The position numbers and the translations under genes were made by a program. The notes beneath the pieces were generated by a model. It worked only from the letters and a program-made list of their open reading frames with translations, had not been told where the DNA came from and made no database searches. This document shows positions 49,857 through 61,500 of a stretch of 64,000 nt of DNA, one piece after another. This stretch comes from Albifimbria verrucaria (taxonomy: Eukaryota > Ascomycota > Sordariomycetes > Hypocreales > Stachybotryaceae). The DNA is taken from NCBI GenBank assembly GCA_020081605.1, contig JAHREC010000049.1:2852001-2916000 (forward strand), read 5' to 3'. How positions within the stretch are numbered: position 1 is the stretch's first letter; each line of letters opens with the position of its first letter.

Positions 49857-52800
49857 TTATCGTCTCCGGCCAGATGCTCGTCTCTTTCTGGTCTTGTTGG
49901 CTTTCGCCTTGCTATTCGTGGTGCTGTCAGCTGGGATCTCTTCTGGTTCCAGCACACTAGCCGCTACGACACTATCATCCACGTCGGCTCCGAGGCCCTT
50001 AAGCTCCTCATCGTCCATGTCTGTTAGGTCTTCGCTCAACATGCGAACAGCGTCTCTTCCGGCCCAATGCTCACCCATAATGGAAGTGCCTTCTGGCTTG
50101 TACGCCTTCAAGTACCACAACACGCCTCCTTCTGTAAGCGGATCTGTCGGTTCTTGACCAAGACTGCCGTTCGATTGTGGCGGAGTTGGAGGACCAGGCT
50201 GTTGGGGCCGAGGCATCGAAATGTAGCCGTTGCTGGCAGGAGGTGTCTCGGATGAGCCAACACCATCAACGACAATGCTCTTGATTCTTTCATGTTCCGA
50301 GACACCGTCTTCTGCATTGATAGAGCCGCTGACAATGCCAAGGCCTGATGTGTTGACTTCGATGTTTCCACCATCATCATGCTCGGCATCCTCAGTAGTG
50401 TCCATTACATCATCCTGAGTGCCAACACCATTTTCACTCTGGATATGATTGCTTTTGACCGTGATCTCCGATCGATCAAGGGCATCAACCATGATGGTAT
50501 CGCCACCTTCGTCACGATCAAGTTGTTGCGAAGCAGTGACTTGTTGCCTGGCCTCCACACTAGCCTCAAATATGTTCTCAAGCTCCTTTTGCAAAGAATC
50601 CAAAGGTTTATTGGTGATCTCTGACTCAATTCTTAGAGCCATTTCAAGGAACGGCTGAACGGCCTTTAATATTCGTTTACCGAGCTTTCGACGCTCACGG
50701 ATATCCGAAAAAGGGTTCTTGGCTTGGGATGCATCTGTTACCTCGAAGCGTTGTGGAGAACCCTCGGCAAGCTCAGGATCCGCACTGATCCCTTTGCTGA
50801 TGATATCTGCAAGCTCTTGAGCGAAGGGCAAGGCTGTGACATAGTAACGCTCTTCGGTTCGGATCTGAAGATTCAACAAGCCGTCGGCAAAGAGGTCTTT
50901 GTCTAGTCTAATGAACTAGTTAGTAAAAAAATCCCAAGAAGAAACAGTAGCATTAGGGATCACTCACGAAACAGCTTTCTCTGCAGCCGGTATGAGAAGC
51001 TTCGTCACTGGAAAGTAACACTCATCCACAAACTCCTGCTCGAGTTCAGCTGCATCCACCTTCAGCTGCTCGCGCTCCACAACTTCCTCAGACAGGGCCT
51101 TAAGCTGCTCAAGATCTTGTATCAAATTTTCCGCAAATTGAATTCGCCTTGCCAATCGCGTTTTGCCACTGGATCCCATGGCGGCAAAATCGCGTCTTGT
51201 AAGCTCCATGGATGAGAAAGATTCCATTTGGAGCTGAAGACGCTTGAGCAAGGCCGCGCCACGACGAGCCTCTCGCTTCAGCGTCCAGTAGCGGCAGGCT
51301 TCGCTTAGGAAATCCTTGCGCTTTCTAAAGGGAAAACGTTGTATCGAAGCCTCGACCGTCTCGAATACAGCCTGGGGTATAAGTGGTGCGCCAGAAGGCA
51401 GCTTCCAAATGTTTTTGGGAGGGACATTTTTCTTCCTATCGCCAAGAGCAGCATCGTTCTTTGCGCCCGCCAACTGGGCCTCATCGTTTGCATGTTCTGC
51501 CAAAGCGTTACGATGCTGCGTAGCGATAACATGAGCCATGGCATGGTTGTCTGCCCATATTCTGCCTTTCATGTTTCGCTTGTAGAACTTCTTAGCGGCC
51601 CTTGTTGCCTGGTGGACGTTGTGTTCCTTGGAGTATTCCGTAGGACAATGCTTGTCGCAGAACGCTTTCAGAACCATGCTGCCATCCAGCACGGCCAGGA
51701 CGCCCTGGCTAGTCTTCATCTTAAGAAATAGCCGTGCTCTCCTTGCACATGTAACGTGGAACGCTTGGTAACAGTTCTTGTTCCCGCATTGAATGCAAGC
51801 ACCCATCCGCTGGTTACAAATGTAGCATGTCAGCTTCCATCTGTTTTTCGGGACCTTTTCTACATCCATGACAGGTTCCATGAACGTGTGGTTTCCGAGT
51901 GATACTTCGGGAATCCACATTGCACAAAGCAGATGGGCCCACTTCGATGAGTTGGTCTGCTTAAACGCCCCATCGGTATTTGGACAAAAGATACATGTCT
52001 AGATAACTGCATTAGCCAACGTTTAACTACCAACAATGTTGCAGCAGGCTTGCTACTCACTGGTACACCTCGACCACAAAGCTGGCATTTCCGACAAAGC
52101 CACTGACCTTCCGGAATGAAGGGAACGCCATAGCATTCTTGGTGGACTGCGAGATTGCAGCCGTCGCAAAAAACAATGGCGTTAGTGTTTTCGCAGTCTC
52201 CGTCGTCGCATACAGCGCACTTGCTGTCCGGTTCCTCGCCGGCCTGCGGCTCCCGTTCACAGCCGCGGCGGAACTTGAACGAGGGCGGTGTGTCTGCGGG
52301 GGTTTAGGGTTGGGCTTTGGTATCCGCTTCTCTAGAGCATGCCATTCCTTCTCAATCTTGGTCATTGTAATCTCAAACACTTCTCGGGTAATGGTTTCCA
52401 GCTCATTCTGCTTCCGCTGAGCGTTGTACTGCTCCAGCCACATGTCGTCTTGCTCGTCCATATCGTACTCCACACGCCCGATTCTAGAACCGTGGGCATG
52501 TTCGTCGGTGTTTGCAATGGAGACTTGTTCTACCTCGTCATCAAACCCACCGTCGTTGGCTTTGATCAAGGTTCTATCTGGGCGAATGAAATGGTCGCTC
52601 TCCTGGTAGCCGACATTACTCATCGCCTTGTCGACGTAGCGAGCCTGGCCAAACGTCTTGCTTTCAAACAATTCAATACGATTTGTCTTGCGATATGATG
52701 GCAGCTTCAAATCGAGCCGCTCTTTGGGGGTCTGGTTGTGAATGGGTAGGATCTTGGGGTCTTTGGGGTCATGGCAGTGTCCAATGGACGGGTATTGTAA

Positions 52801-53505
52801 AAGCTAACAACATCACGAGTTGGTCGTCGAGGACGCCGCGAAGGCGTCCCGTTGGTGGGTTCGAAAGGATTTGAGTCGGACCGTCCACGAGGATTAGGTG
52901 AGTTACCCGCTGAAGCGGGGTTGGCCGGTTTCGAGGGGTAATGGAGGTGTTGAGAGGCGTGCCAGGCGTCTGCGGTATTGGAGTATTTGGCGCTTCTTGG
53001 ATCAATCCGTCGACCTCGTCTGCTCGGAACACCATAAAGATTTTCTCTATATCGAGGTTCGGGTGGAACTCTTCCCAGCCTCGCTCCTCGCGCGGCTTAT
53101 AATCTTCAGCCTGCTTGACGGATGCAGCCATGGCAGCTGCTGATCCCCATCGCATCTCGTCGTCGTGATCCGTGGTAGTGTTTCCTCGATTGCGCGTACT
53201 CCTCTCCCGCCTCGGCATTAGAGAGGGCGAAACGCCGTCCATGGCGCCTCGCGCGGTAGCTCGCGATCTGAGCGCGGTCGCAGCGCCGAGCCCAACTGGT
53301 GATTCGGCGTGATCTGGCTCAATAAAGCGTCCGCCGCCACCGGGACCTCCAGGAACGTAGCGACGTCGCTTCGGGGCGGTTCTGATGCGGTGATGGCGTT
53401 GAGGGAGGCCTGCCTGGCGGCGCGCGCAGCGTTGGTGGTGCCGGGCGGGCGGCCACGGCGACGACCCGTAGGCGTGCGACGAGGCGTAGGCGAGTTTGGA
53501 GCCAT
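49857..53505 (-). CDS. NTO1: NTO1-like PHD-finger scaffold of the NuA3 histone acetyltransferase complex
   Basis: BRPF/Jade-type protein, about 1176 residues, that anchors the MYST acetyltransferase in NuA3. An R/P-rich N-terminus with [18 protein letters not shown] is followed by an EPL1-like region ([19 protein letters not shown]), a PHD finger ([18 protein letters not shown] ... [20 protein letters not shown]), an extended PHD ([56 protein letters not shown]) and a long tail. No bromodomain is visible, but a region near [16 protein letters not shown] leads into a degenerate segment. A basic tail ends [12 protein letters not shown]. Introns 51999-52060 and 50908-50967. Four one-base losses: 53373-53376, near 52930, near 52765 and near 52285. 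Corrected length is 1177 codons. Confidence 0.9.
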
Positions 53506-55823
53506 GCGTACCAGCGTCCTCTACAAGCCCTGCGCTGCGTTGTAGCTGCTGGCCGTCGCAGATACGGTCGAGTTAGCGCGTTAAGGGGGCAGGTGGCGCG
53601 CAAGGTCGTCCGAGGGGCTGATCTGGCAGGTTGAAGCATTTGTTATCGAGGGGCACAGCGAGCGGGTAGCCTAGTTTCGAAAACCAGCTTCAGCAGCTGG
53701 AAACGGGCCTTGACATGCGGTTGTGTGATAGATGTTGGCAGCACCAAGAGGAGACCTGACGTCTGCGGGCGGCTCTGTATGGAAAACAGACGCGCGAGGT
53801 TGAGCGCACGGGCCACCTGGCGGGATCACGGACAGGGCCAACACTGTGGTTTAGTCAGCATCATGAATGTCTCCCTCAAGGTGTCCTAGCTTATCGCCCA
53901 CACTGCACACGCACACTGCACGCTGCATTGCATGCCTTACTGTACACCACACCATACCACACCAATGCCTTGCCTGAAGGTACCGGCCGGTGCCTGTAGT
54001 ATCCACTGCACCTACCCACTGTACTCTACCTAGCACCGACCTTATTCCCACTCTACCTCCCTACAATAACGTTGCTCCATACCCTGCCTGCTAACCTACT
54101 GGACCTAACCTCTCCACACTCAGGTACCTGACCTGGCCTTAAACCATCCCTTGTCTGGCCTCTTTCTCCTCGACCGCCTTGGGTTGCTTTCGGGATAAGC
54201 CGAGGGCGGGTCTTGCGCTTGGCGCCGCATGACGACTTTTGGCTAACTCGAGGTGAGCGTTTTTGCGCTCCATTAACGGTTATGCATTCCAGCATGACGA
54301 ACTTTTACTTGAAGTCGGGGCCGGACATGTGAGGCGCAACACGTCTCGATGGGTTGGCAATGTCCAATATATGCCATCACCACCAAACCACATCACGACT
54401 CGCTCAATGCTTTTACGCCTCCAATTACGTTTTCAGGCACCATCTTACCGCTTCACACAAGACTGATCCAATCAGCCAAATGCGGGTACCCAGAACGTTT
54501 GTGTCCTCTAAGCGGCAAGGTCCATGCTCATGCACAACATCGATGTGCGGTTCGATTGTCCCCCAACATGGGCATGCGCATACAGGCCCCGAATCTTTGC
54601 CAACACGTCACTCTAACCCCATGTAGACACGCCAGGTCACCAAATGAATGCCATCTGGTAAAGACCGCGCTTCGAGAGGCGCCACAGTAGCATCGATGCA
54701 AGATCGAGGCACCCGCTGGAATGACCCTTGCGGCTTATTCGGCGTTCCTGCATGACATCCGAGCGTGGTGATCAGCCCTCGTAGTTCAATTATCACGCAA
54801 GCCAGGGATTTCCTGCATTCTGTATGTCGTTTCCACCTTAAATCTGTCTAGCGCTCCAGATATTCTAGAAGCGCTTTGGGACGAACCCAGCTGAGGTGCC
54901 GTCTAAGGGAACTGGAGTAGCCGGTCTATTGCCACAAGGGCCTGTTAGCTTGGCGAACCATTTCACTAATTTAATAGTGTAGTAATAAGCTCCTGCTTGC
55001 TGTTTTCATTCATGCAATTCTTCTTTATATTTATCTTCATAGGGCTAACGTGGTCTTTCGTGGCGGGTCTGCTGTATTTGGCCATGTTGGTTATCGGACG
55101 AATGTCAGCGTGCAGTAACCGTATACCAGATCGAATCAAATATCAAACAAAATAAATGCGTTTGGCTTTATATACGTCGGATGCTTTGGCTTTTACGTGC
55201 ACGGGAAAACATGGTTACATCACTGGAGCATAGCGTGAGAGAGCACAAAGTGTATAGCATCAGCCCGTTACTCGGCACTTGTATATTATCGATCCTCCAA
55301 TACTCCTCGTAAGATCTCTGTAAAGCCGCAACCCTCATGGTTCTTCTCTCTGCAACTTCGACAACACCGTTTTAATGTCGTCGACGATGAACAATCTTCC
55401 TCGCCCAAACGCCATTCCAAGCTCAGATATGCCACCTCCAAATACAATAGAAGCCAACGGGGCAAATCAAACCAACGGCGTCCAAGATTCTTCCTCAACC
55501 AGAATCTTCGTCTTTTGTCTTTCCCTGAAATCTCTAGGTAAAACACAAAGCACCCCACGGGAAAATAAAATGCTCGAAGACCGTCTGTAATGGCCGTGGA
55601 ATAAGAAATGCATGCAATATCAATGATGATAAAAATGAATCCGTTCCCAAACGCCGTATTCGCTATGCTTTAAACAATCAAAAATGCAGGGGAGAGGGAA
55701 AACAGCGTGAAATGACCAAGAAAGTAACACAGAATTTGAAATAAAAAGGCCTTTCCCAATGAATGGTAAGGTCCAGCGAACAGGATAATTCGTTCGTCCT
55801 TTGTAGCAATTGAGTGAGACCAC
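53506..55823. other. intergenic, NTO1 promoter to LRR gene 3' end
   Basis: 2.3 kb, no recognised gene. It contains the NTO1 5' flank with AAGGTACCGGCC and CAGGTACCTGACC patches (53970-54130) and AT-rich 3' UTR-like sequence at 55600-55823. Confidence 0.45.
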
Positions 55824-58502
55824 TCAATGTTGAAGGAGTATCATATTTGGGGTATTATCCATGTAAGGATCTTCAACCAGGGGTATTGCAAAAAGTGAAA
55901 TGTGTTTATCCCAACGTCCGACCACTGTGAATTGCTTGGGCCGGTGGGGATGATGTGAGGCATGTGCAGCTCGCATAGCGGATGCCTGCGACAGGGATGC
56001 AGAGTGGTAGCCTAGAGAAGGATCCCAAGACTCCTCGCTGAGAACACTAAGGTATCCATTGCCGACTTTGTCGCGCAGGGCTTCAATCTTTTGGCGGTAA
56101 ATCTCTCCGCCTGCGTCCCAATTTTGGGGTTCTTCCCATGGTGTCACTTCGTTAGGTATAGACACCTTGGGAGCCGCAATGTTCGACTTTGGCTCAGTAA
56201 GACGCACGACGTCTGAAGGGGTTGCAATTGTCTCGGGACGAGGGCTAGGTGGAAGTACAGGAGGTGAGACTGGAAGCTCAGAGCTCTGAGGCTGGGGGTT
56301 GCGTCGAGCATCAGCGACTAAGCCGTTGGCTTTTGACGTAGCACCCTTACCATTGCGAACCTCGACTGCCGTAGGGAAGGCGGGGTGTCACCAGTTGCCA
56401 AATCCACAATGCGTCGCTTGGAAGACTTGCGACGTCGGGTTGACGACGTGTTGACTTCGCTTGTCACCGTCTTGGGAGTAGGACGCTCCTTCTGAAGAAC
56501 AGCAGGCTCCCTCGGGATGGTGTGGATGATTGTGGGCTTGCTCACGTCAACCGTAGGAACCTCAGGAGCCTTAGGTTTCACAACAGGGACTGAGTCAGGG
56601 ATGGGAACACGGTCCACCAGCTGTCGTTTCTCAGAGTAGCTGGGGCCGCTACCATCAATGATGATATCCTCGGTGTAACCTGGAGTCTTACGGAAGATGT
56701 TGAAGATGGTGACTCGGTAATTGCGGTGAGTACGAGTGAATGGGTTGCCATCCACCCACAGCTCGCGAATATCAGGAATACCAGTGAGTCTGGCAAGTTC
56801 CATAGGGTCAGTCAAACGGTTGTCTCGCAGATCAAGTCTCTCCAAAGGATACAACTTCTCGACGCCTGCCAATGACTGTAGTCGGTTGGCTCTCAGATTG
56901 AGGGCGGTGATAGCAGGGAGAGGATTGCGTGTAAGTGAGTTCAGGGAGTCAATCATGCAGTGCGATAGGTTCAGCGCACGCAGTGCAGTGAGAGTAGCGA
57001 GACTATCCGGTACCTCAGAGAAGAGGTTAGATGAGATGTCTAGAGAGTAAAGCGTGTTGGACAGAGGGGCGAGGCTGGTAGAACTAATGGAGGTCAAGGC
57101 GTTGTCAGCCAAGCTGAGATGGCGGAGAAAACGCCACTTGGATGCAGGTAAAACTCCCATTGCTAGGAGGTTACCAGAGCTGCCTCGCGAGTGGTGATGG
57201 TGCCAAGAATCAGAAAGACTTGAGTGAGAGCTGCTAGACCCGGATCGCTTGATGCGCTGCGAGGAGCGGGCGTGGCTGGAGTGATTGCGAGAACTTGCCG
57301 GGCGTGTTGGTGAATTGCTACGTGGACGAGCTGCCTTCCTTGGTGATTTGGCTAACTCGTCCATATCATCTCTGCCCGAACCGTGGCTATCGTCCACAGC
57401 GAGCTCGCTCGGGCTCATGGAACCAACACGAAGGTCAGAAACAGGGCTTCGAGCGTCAGGAGATCCGGGCGCCGAAGCTGCTCGGTGGAGCTCGGGTTGA
57501 GGGATCGTGGGACTTCGGCGAGGGCTGCTATTCACGGCCCAGGTGGTGGTAGGTGACGCCTGAGCCTTGGAAGTTCGTCGGCGCCGCTTGTCCATGTCGT
57601 CCAGGACAATATCAATCAAGATATCGGCAGGATCCTCGATACTCGCGCGCTTCAGACTCAGAGAGCGTAGTTGATCAGCAAGTCGATCCCAGCCAAAAAT
57701 TGACGGAAATCGATGTTGCTAATCTCAAGGGCCTGGAGGTTCTTGAAGACGTAGAGGGCACAGCAGAATCGAAGGGAAACTCCTCGTAGCCGCTAATCAG
57801 TCGAGCCCGCCAATCCGGGGCTAACCGGAGGCAAGGAATCTTGGTGAAAGCAGAATAGAGATATTTGAGATCCGCCTGAACAGCTGCCTTCTGACGCTCG
57901 GTTCTCGCGGCAGATATGCTGGCACCAATACCGAAGCTTGCCCACAGAGCAGACATTCCAGACATGACACTGCGCATGCTGGAAACGGAATGGATCGAGC
58001 CAACATCAGACCCACGGCTCTTGGAGCGATGGGTATTGCTCAAGAAGGAAACATAGTTGGCCGAGGTAGAGCTATCATGGATGTTCTCGAGTCGCACCTT
58101 CATAGGACCAACAGCAATGCCAAGCTCCTCGAATCGGGAAAGGAGATAGAAAAGGTGGTGAGGCGTGAGGGCTAACTTGGCTGACTTAACATTGTACGAG
58201 GTGAAGCTCAGCGAGCCGAGGGAAAGGGCACTGGCGAGCGAGGTGGATGAAGAGGTGGAGGCGGATGTTGAGGGTCGCTCGGGGATGGTCGGAGACTGAG
58301 GGATCGTCACGGAGCTGGTGCTCTGGGTCGGCCGATGGCGTGTTTCGCGACGTTGGAATTGTAGGGCATTCGCAAGGGCTTTCTCGTGGGTACGCACAAA
58401 GCCTGCCAGTTGCTGAGTTGAAGTTAGTGACGAGGATCTCGTTATCGCCGGCTGTCATGTGCGCCGTACCTTGATGAAGAGTTCTCCGTCTTCCGAGTCC
58501 AT
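55824..58502 (-). CDS. leucine-rich repeat protein, STK11IP-like
   Basis: About 874 residues. N-terminus MDSEDGELFIK, intron 58413-58469, then QLAGFVRTHEKALANALQ and a helical N-terminal domain (LTPHHLFYLLSRFEELGI). PLYVFKNLQALEISNIDF and FGWDRLADQLRSLSLKRASI follow; in STK11IP (LKB1-interacting protein 1) and fungal relatives this precedes the LRRs. A Ser/Arg-rich linker is followed by LRRs (LRHLSLADNALTSIS, LYSLDISSNLFSEVP, LRALNLSHCMIDSL, ALNLRANRLQSL, LERLDLRDNRL, IRELWVDGNPF) and an LRR-cap (YRVTIFNIFRKTPGY). The C-terminal part includes WEEPQNWDAGGEIYRQKIEA. Losses near 57757, in the A-run (+) near 57698 and near 56380. Corrected length is 875 codons. The molecular role in fungi is not known to me; the STK11IP link is an inference from layout. 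Confidence 0.8.
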
Positions 58503-61500
58503 GCTTAGCAGAAGCCGCGCATTAGGGGCAGCGCAACCCTATTATTTCTAAGAGGATGTATGGAGGAGGAGAGGCAACTCCAGAAGTTGCCGAATTCGAA
58601 GGGCGTGGGTTCGCTCTTCGAGGTTGACCGGTGCTTCGGGCGGTCCGGGTCAAGGCTGGGCGAGAAGTCTACCAACTTTATGACAAGGCAGGTCAGTATC
58701 GAGGAACGACGTTTCAAGCGATATTGTTTGGATTGCGGGAAGTGCAAATAAGGGTGAGGGGAGATAAGGAACGGCGGGGTTGTTTAACAACAAGGTGGTC
58801 AAAGGTATGTGACATGTGCAATGTAGACGAGGTATGTTAGCTGGCCCAGGCAGATAAGCACACAGCCGCCACGCCAGAACGCGATGCTGGAAGATGATTC
58901 AGGGTCAAGGTCCCTGCCGCTGGCAGAAGATGGCAGCAGGCCAGTCACGTATCAAGGCGGTAGTGAGGCGGCGAGGAGTAACGGAGGACAATCGAAGCCT
59001 GCAACACAGGAACTCGAGAAAAAGCAGATGCAGTACGACGCGGCATACACACAAGGGAATGAGTAATGGCGTTGAGGAAGCACAGGTGAAGCCGAAAGTC
59101 TCTCGACGGGGGCAAGGGGCAGCAGCAGATTCTGCGGCGCTCGCCTTGTTCTTCGCAAGACATGGCGATGGAACAGGCGAAGTAGGCCATGGCGGGATGA
59201 AGCAAAACCCAAGACAACAAACACAAACAGCGGGCTGAAGCCGACTCACCTTTTCGCAGCGGCCGGGAAACAAGACCGAGTCAACGGGCCCTAGACAAGG
59301 AAAGGAAGACGACGGAGGGTCGGTCAAGGAAACGTGACGTGAAGAAGAAGAGAAAAAGCGAAGCTCGTCTCCCGTGGCTTCACAGTGCCGGCCGCGGTAT
59401 CGCGAGGAGGAGGAGGAGGTCGGCGAAGGAGGAGGATGGAGGATGGAGGGGAGGAGGAAGAAAAATAGAACGAGGCAGCCGTAGCGGCAGCAGCCAGTTG
59501 TTTTGGGCGAAGGAAACCTGGGAAAGGGTCCAACCCATCCAGGTCGGAGGGGTCTGGGTCTGGCGATTGCGCTCCTAATAACTCGACAGGGCCCCGTAGC
59601 TGGAGCCGAACCCTTGCACTGGCTTGGCTTGCTAGCAGCCCACTGTGAGCTTTACGACCTGCTGATTGGGGAGTCACAAGATGCTGCATTTTCGGCTGCG
59701 CCTGTTGCGAAGCAGGTCTTTTGGTCTTTGCACCATGCGTGCAAGTACCTGGTACAAGCGCCATCCATTACCCTATCCTGCCCGTACCGCAGTACATGCT
59801 GTGAGGACATAGTACTCCGTAGCCCTGTGTCTTTGCTCCCCACCCCAGTGCTTGGATGGATGGCGCGCCCCTCCCTTCCCTTCCCTTGCTCTTCTTCTTC
59901 TTCTCCCCTCCTCTTGTAACCATCTCCAAAGAAGCTACCGTCAAGAAACTACAGCGGCGAACCCCTGTGCCGACCGACAGCGCTGAAACGGCCAATGGCT
60001 GCCGTGCTTCGAGACGTTGGAAGGGATCAGAGTGCATTCTAGCACTTGCAGCTACTAACGTTATGTATTGCTCGCCGCTTGCTTGATGCGGGCAATAGCA
60101 CCAGCGCCAGTACCAGCAATAAAAGCTGCGAAACCATGCAAAGCAGTGGAACATCCTTGCCTACGACCCTTATTTGCTTTTTCTGGCCTCCTCGATCCCG
60201 CGTGTGTGTCTGTCTGTCCTGTCCGTCTCTCTGCTTCATGTTTGTCTGGGGTTCACCATCGATCGCTAGTCTTTCCTATGTACTCTCCATCTATATCGTT
60301 CCCTTCCGTCTCTTCTGTCACACCGACATGTCTCGTCCTTTCTCTTCCCCTCTACTCTGTACCCTCCGTCGCCTTACCTGACAGCGGCCAAAAATGGCGA
60401 GGTGGACTGTCTTTCCGGAACCGCCTATTCTGATGCCTACCTACCTGGTACTCACACCCGCTTGGTATCAGCGGCTGGTCACTTGAGCTTGCTTACCTTT
60501 GCCTCGTCACCAACGGCTCTCATGACATAGCGCTTAAAGTTACCGTCAAATCCTGAGTTTGGAGAAAAAGCAACGAGCATGTCCACAACCAAGCGCCGTC
60601 ATCCACAACTGTCTAACTGGTGCTTACTGGCTTTTCCCCAGAACTGTAAACCTGCAACAACGAGATGAGGCGGTTGTGCGCCGGGCAATCACAGCCTGTA
60701 ACAACAATCGCCGGCTCGGCCGCGCCAAGACTCGAAGGCCTGGGCCCGCAAAGACTGGGTGGGTGGCTATGTGGGTCCTTGAGACTTGGCGTCGACATGG
60801 GTGCTGCGGCGTGTGACGAAGCCAACATGGAAACGTGCCGTTCTTTTGGCAATGAGACAAGTTGCTTCGCTCACGCTCTCGCCATCCGGAGTCAGGAGGC
60901 GGGAGGCGGGAGGGGCTTATCATCCCGATGACCTCTCTGTCGCTCGACGAAACACCACAACATCTCGCGGGCTTCGCCGTCTTGTTGCTGAGAAGAGCAA
61001 CGAAATGATAACTAATTCCATTGCACCCTCGCCTGAGTGTAAACTCAGCTAGCCTCGCTGGGTACAGGAGCCTCCGGTCAAATCGAGACAGGGGTACCCG
61101 GACAGCCAGTGCTCCTGGGCTCTTGTTATGGGCTCTTGTTATGGGCTTTTGTTTACTTTCCACCACTTTAGAAATTACCTCGCATGGCAATGTTGACGGA
61201 TGTCGAGCGGGATGCGCAAAATGCCTGGCTCCAAATCGCAAATTCATGGAGACAAAGCGATAGATCAAGAATGGCGAGTTGATGCCTTTGTTTTGGTCTC
61301 GGCTGGCATACAGGAGGCAGGTATATTACAATACTGCGCAGCTGTTGGTGTGCACAAGCGCCGTCTCATGCATGCCGTATGTCTCTGGTTGGAATTTTTG
61401 AGACAAAATGACCCGTCAAGCGCCTCATAGGCTCGCAGCTCATGCTCATCGTCAACTCCACTGGCTAATCCCACGACGGCCTCCCTGCCTCGTTCCCCCG

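Noticed and set aside
60624..61268. 214-codon minus frame
   Set aside because: No conserved motifs, skewed Arg/Ser composition and no sign of introns or a plausible family.
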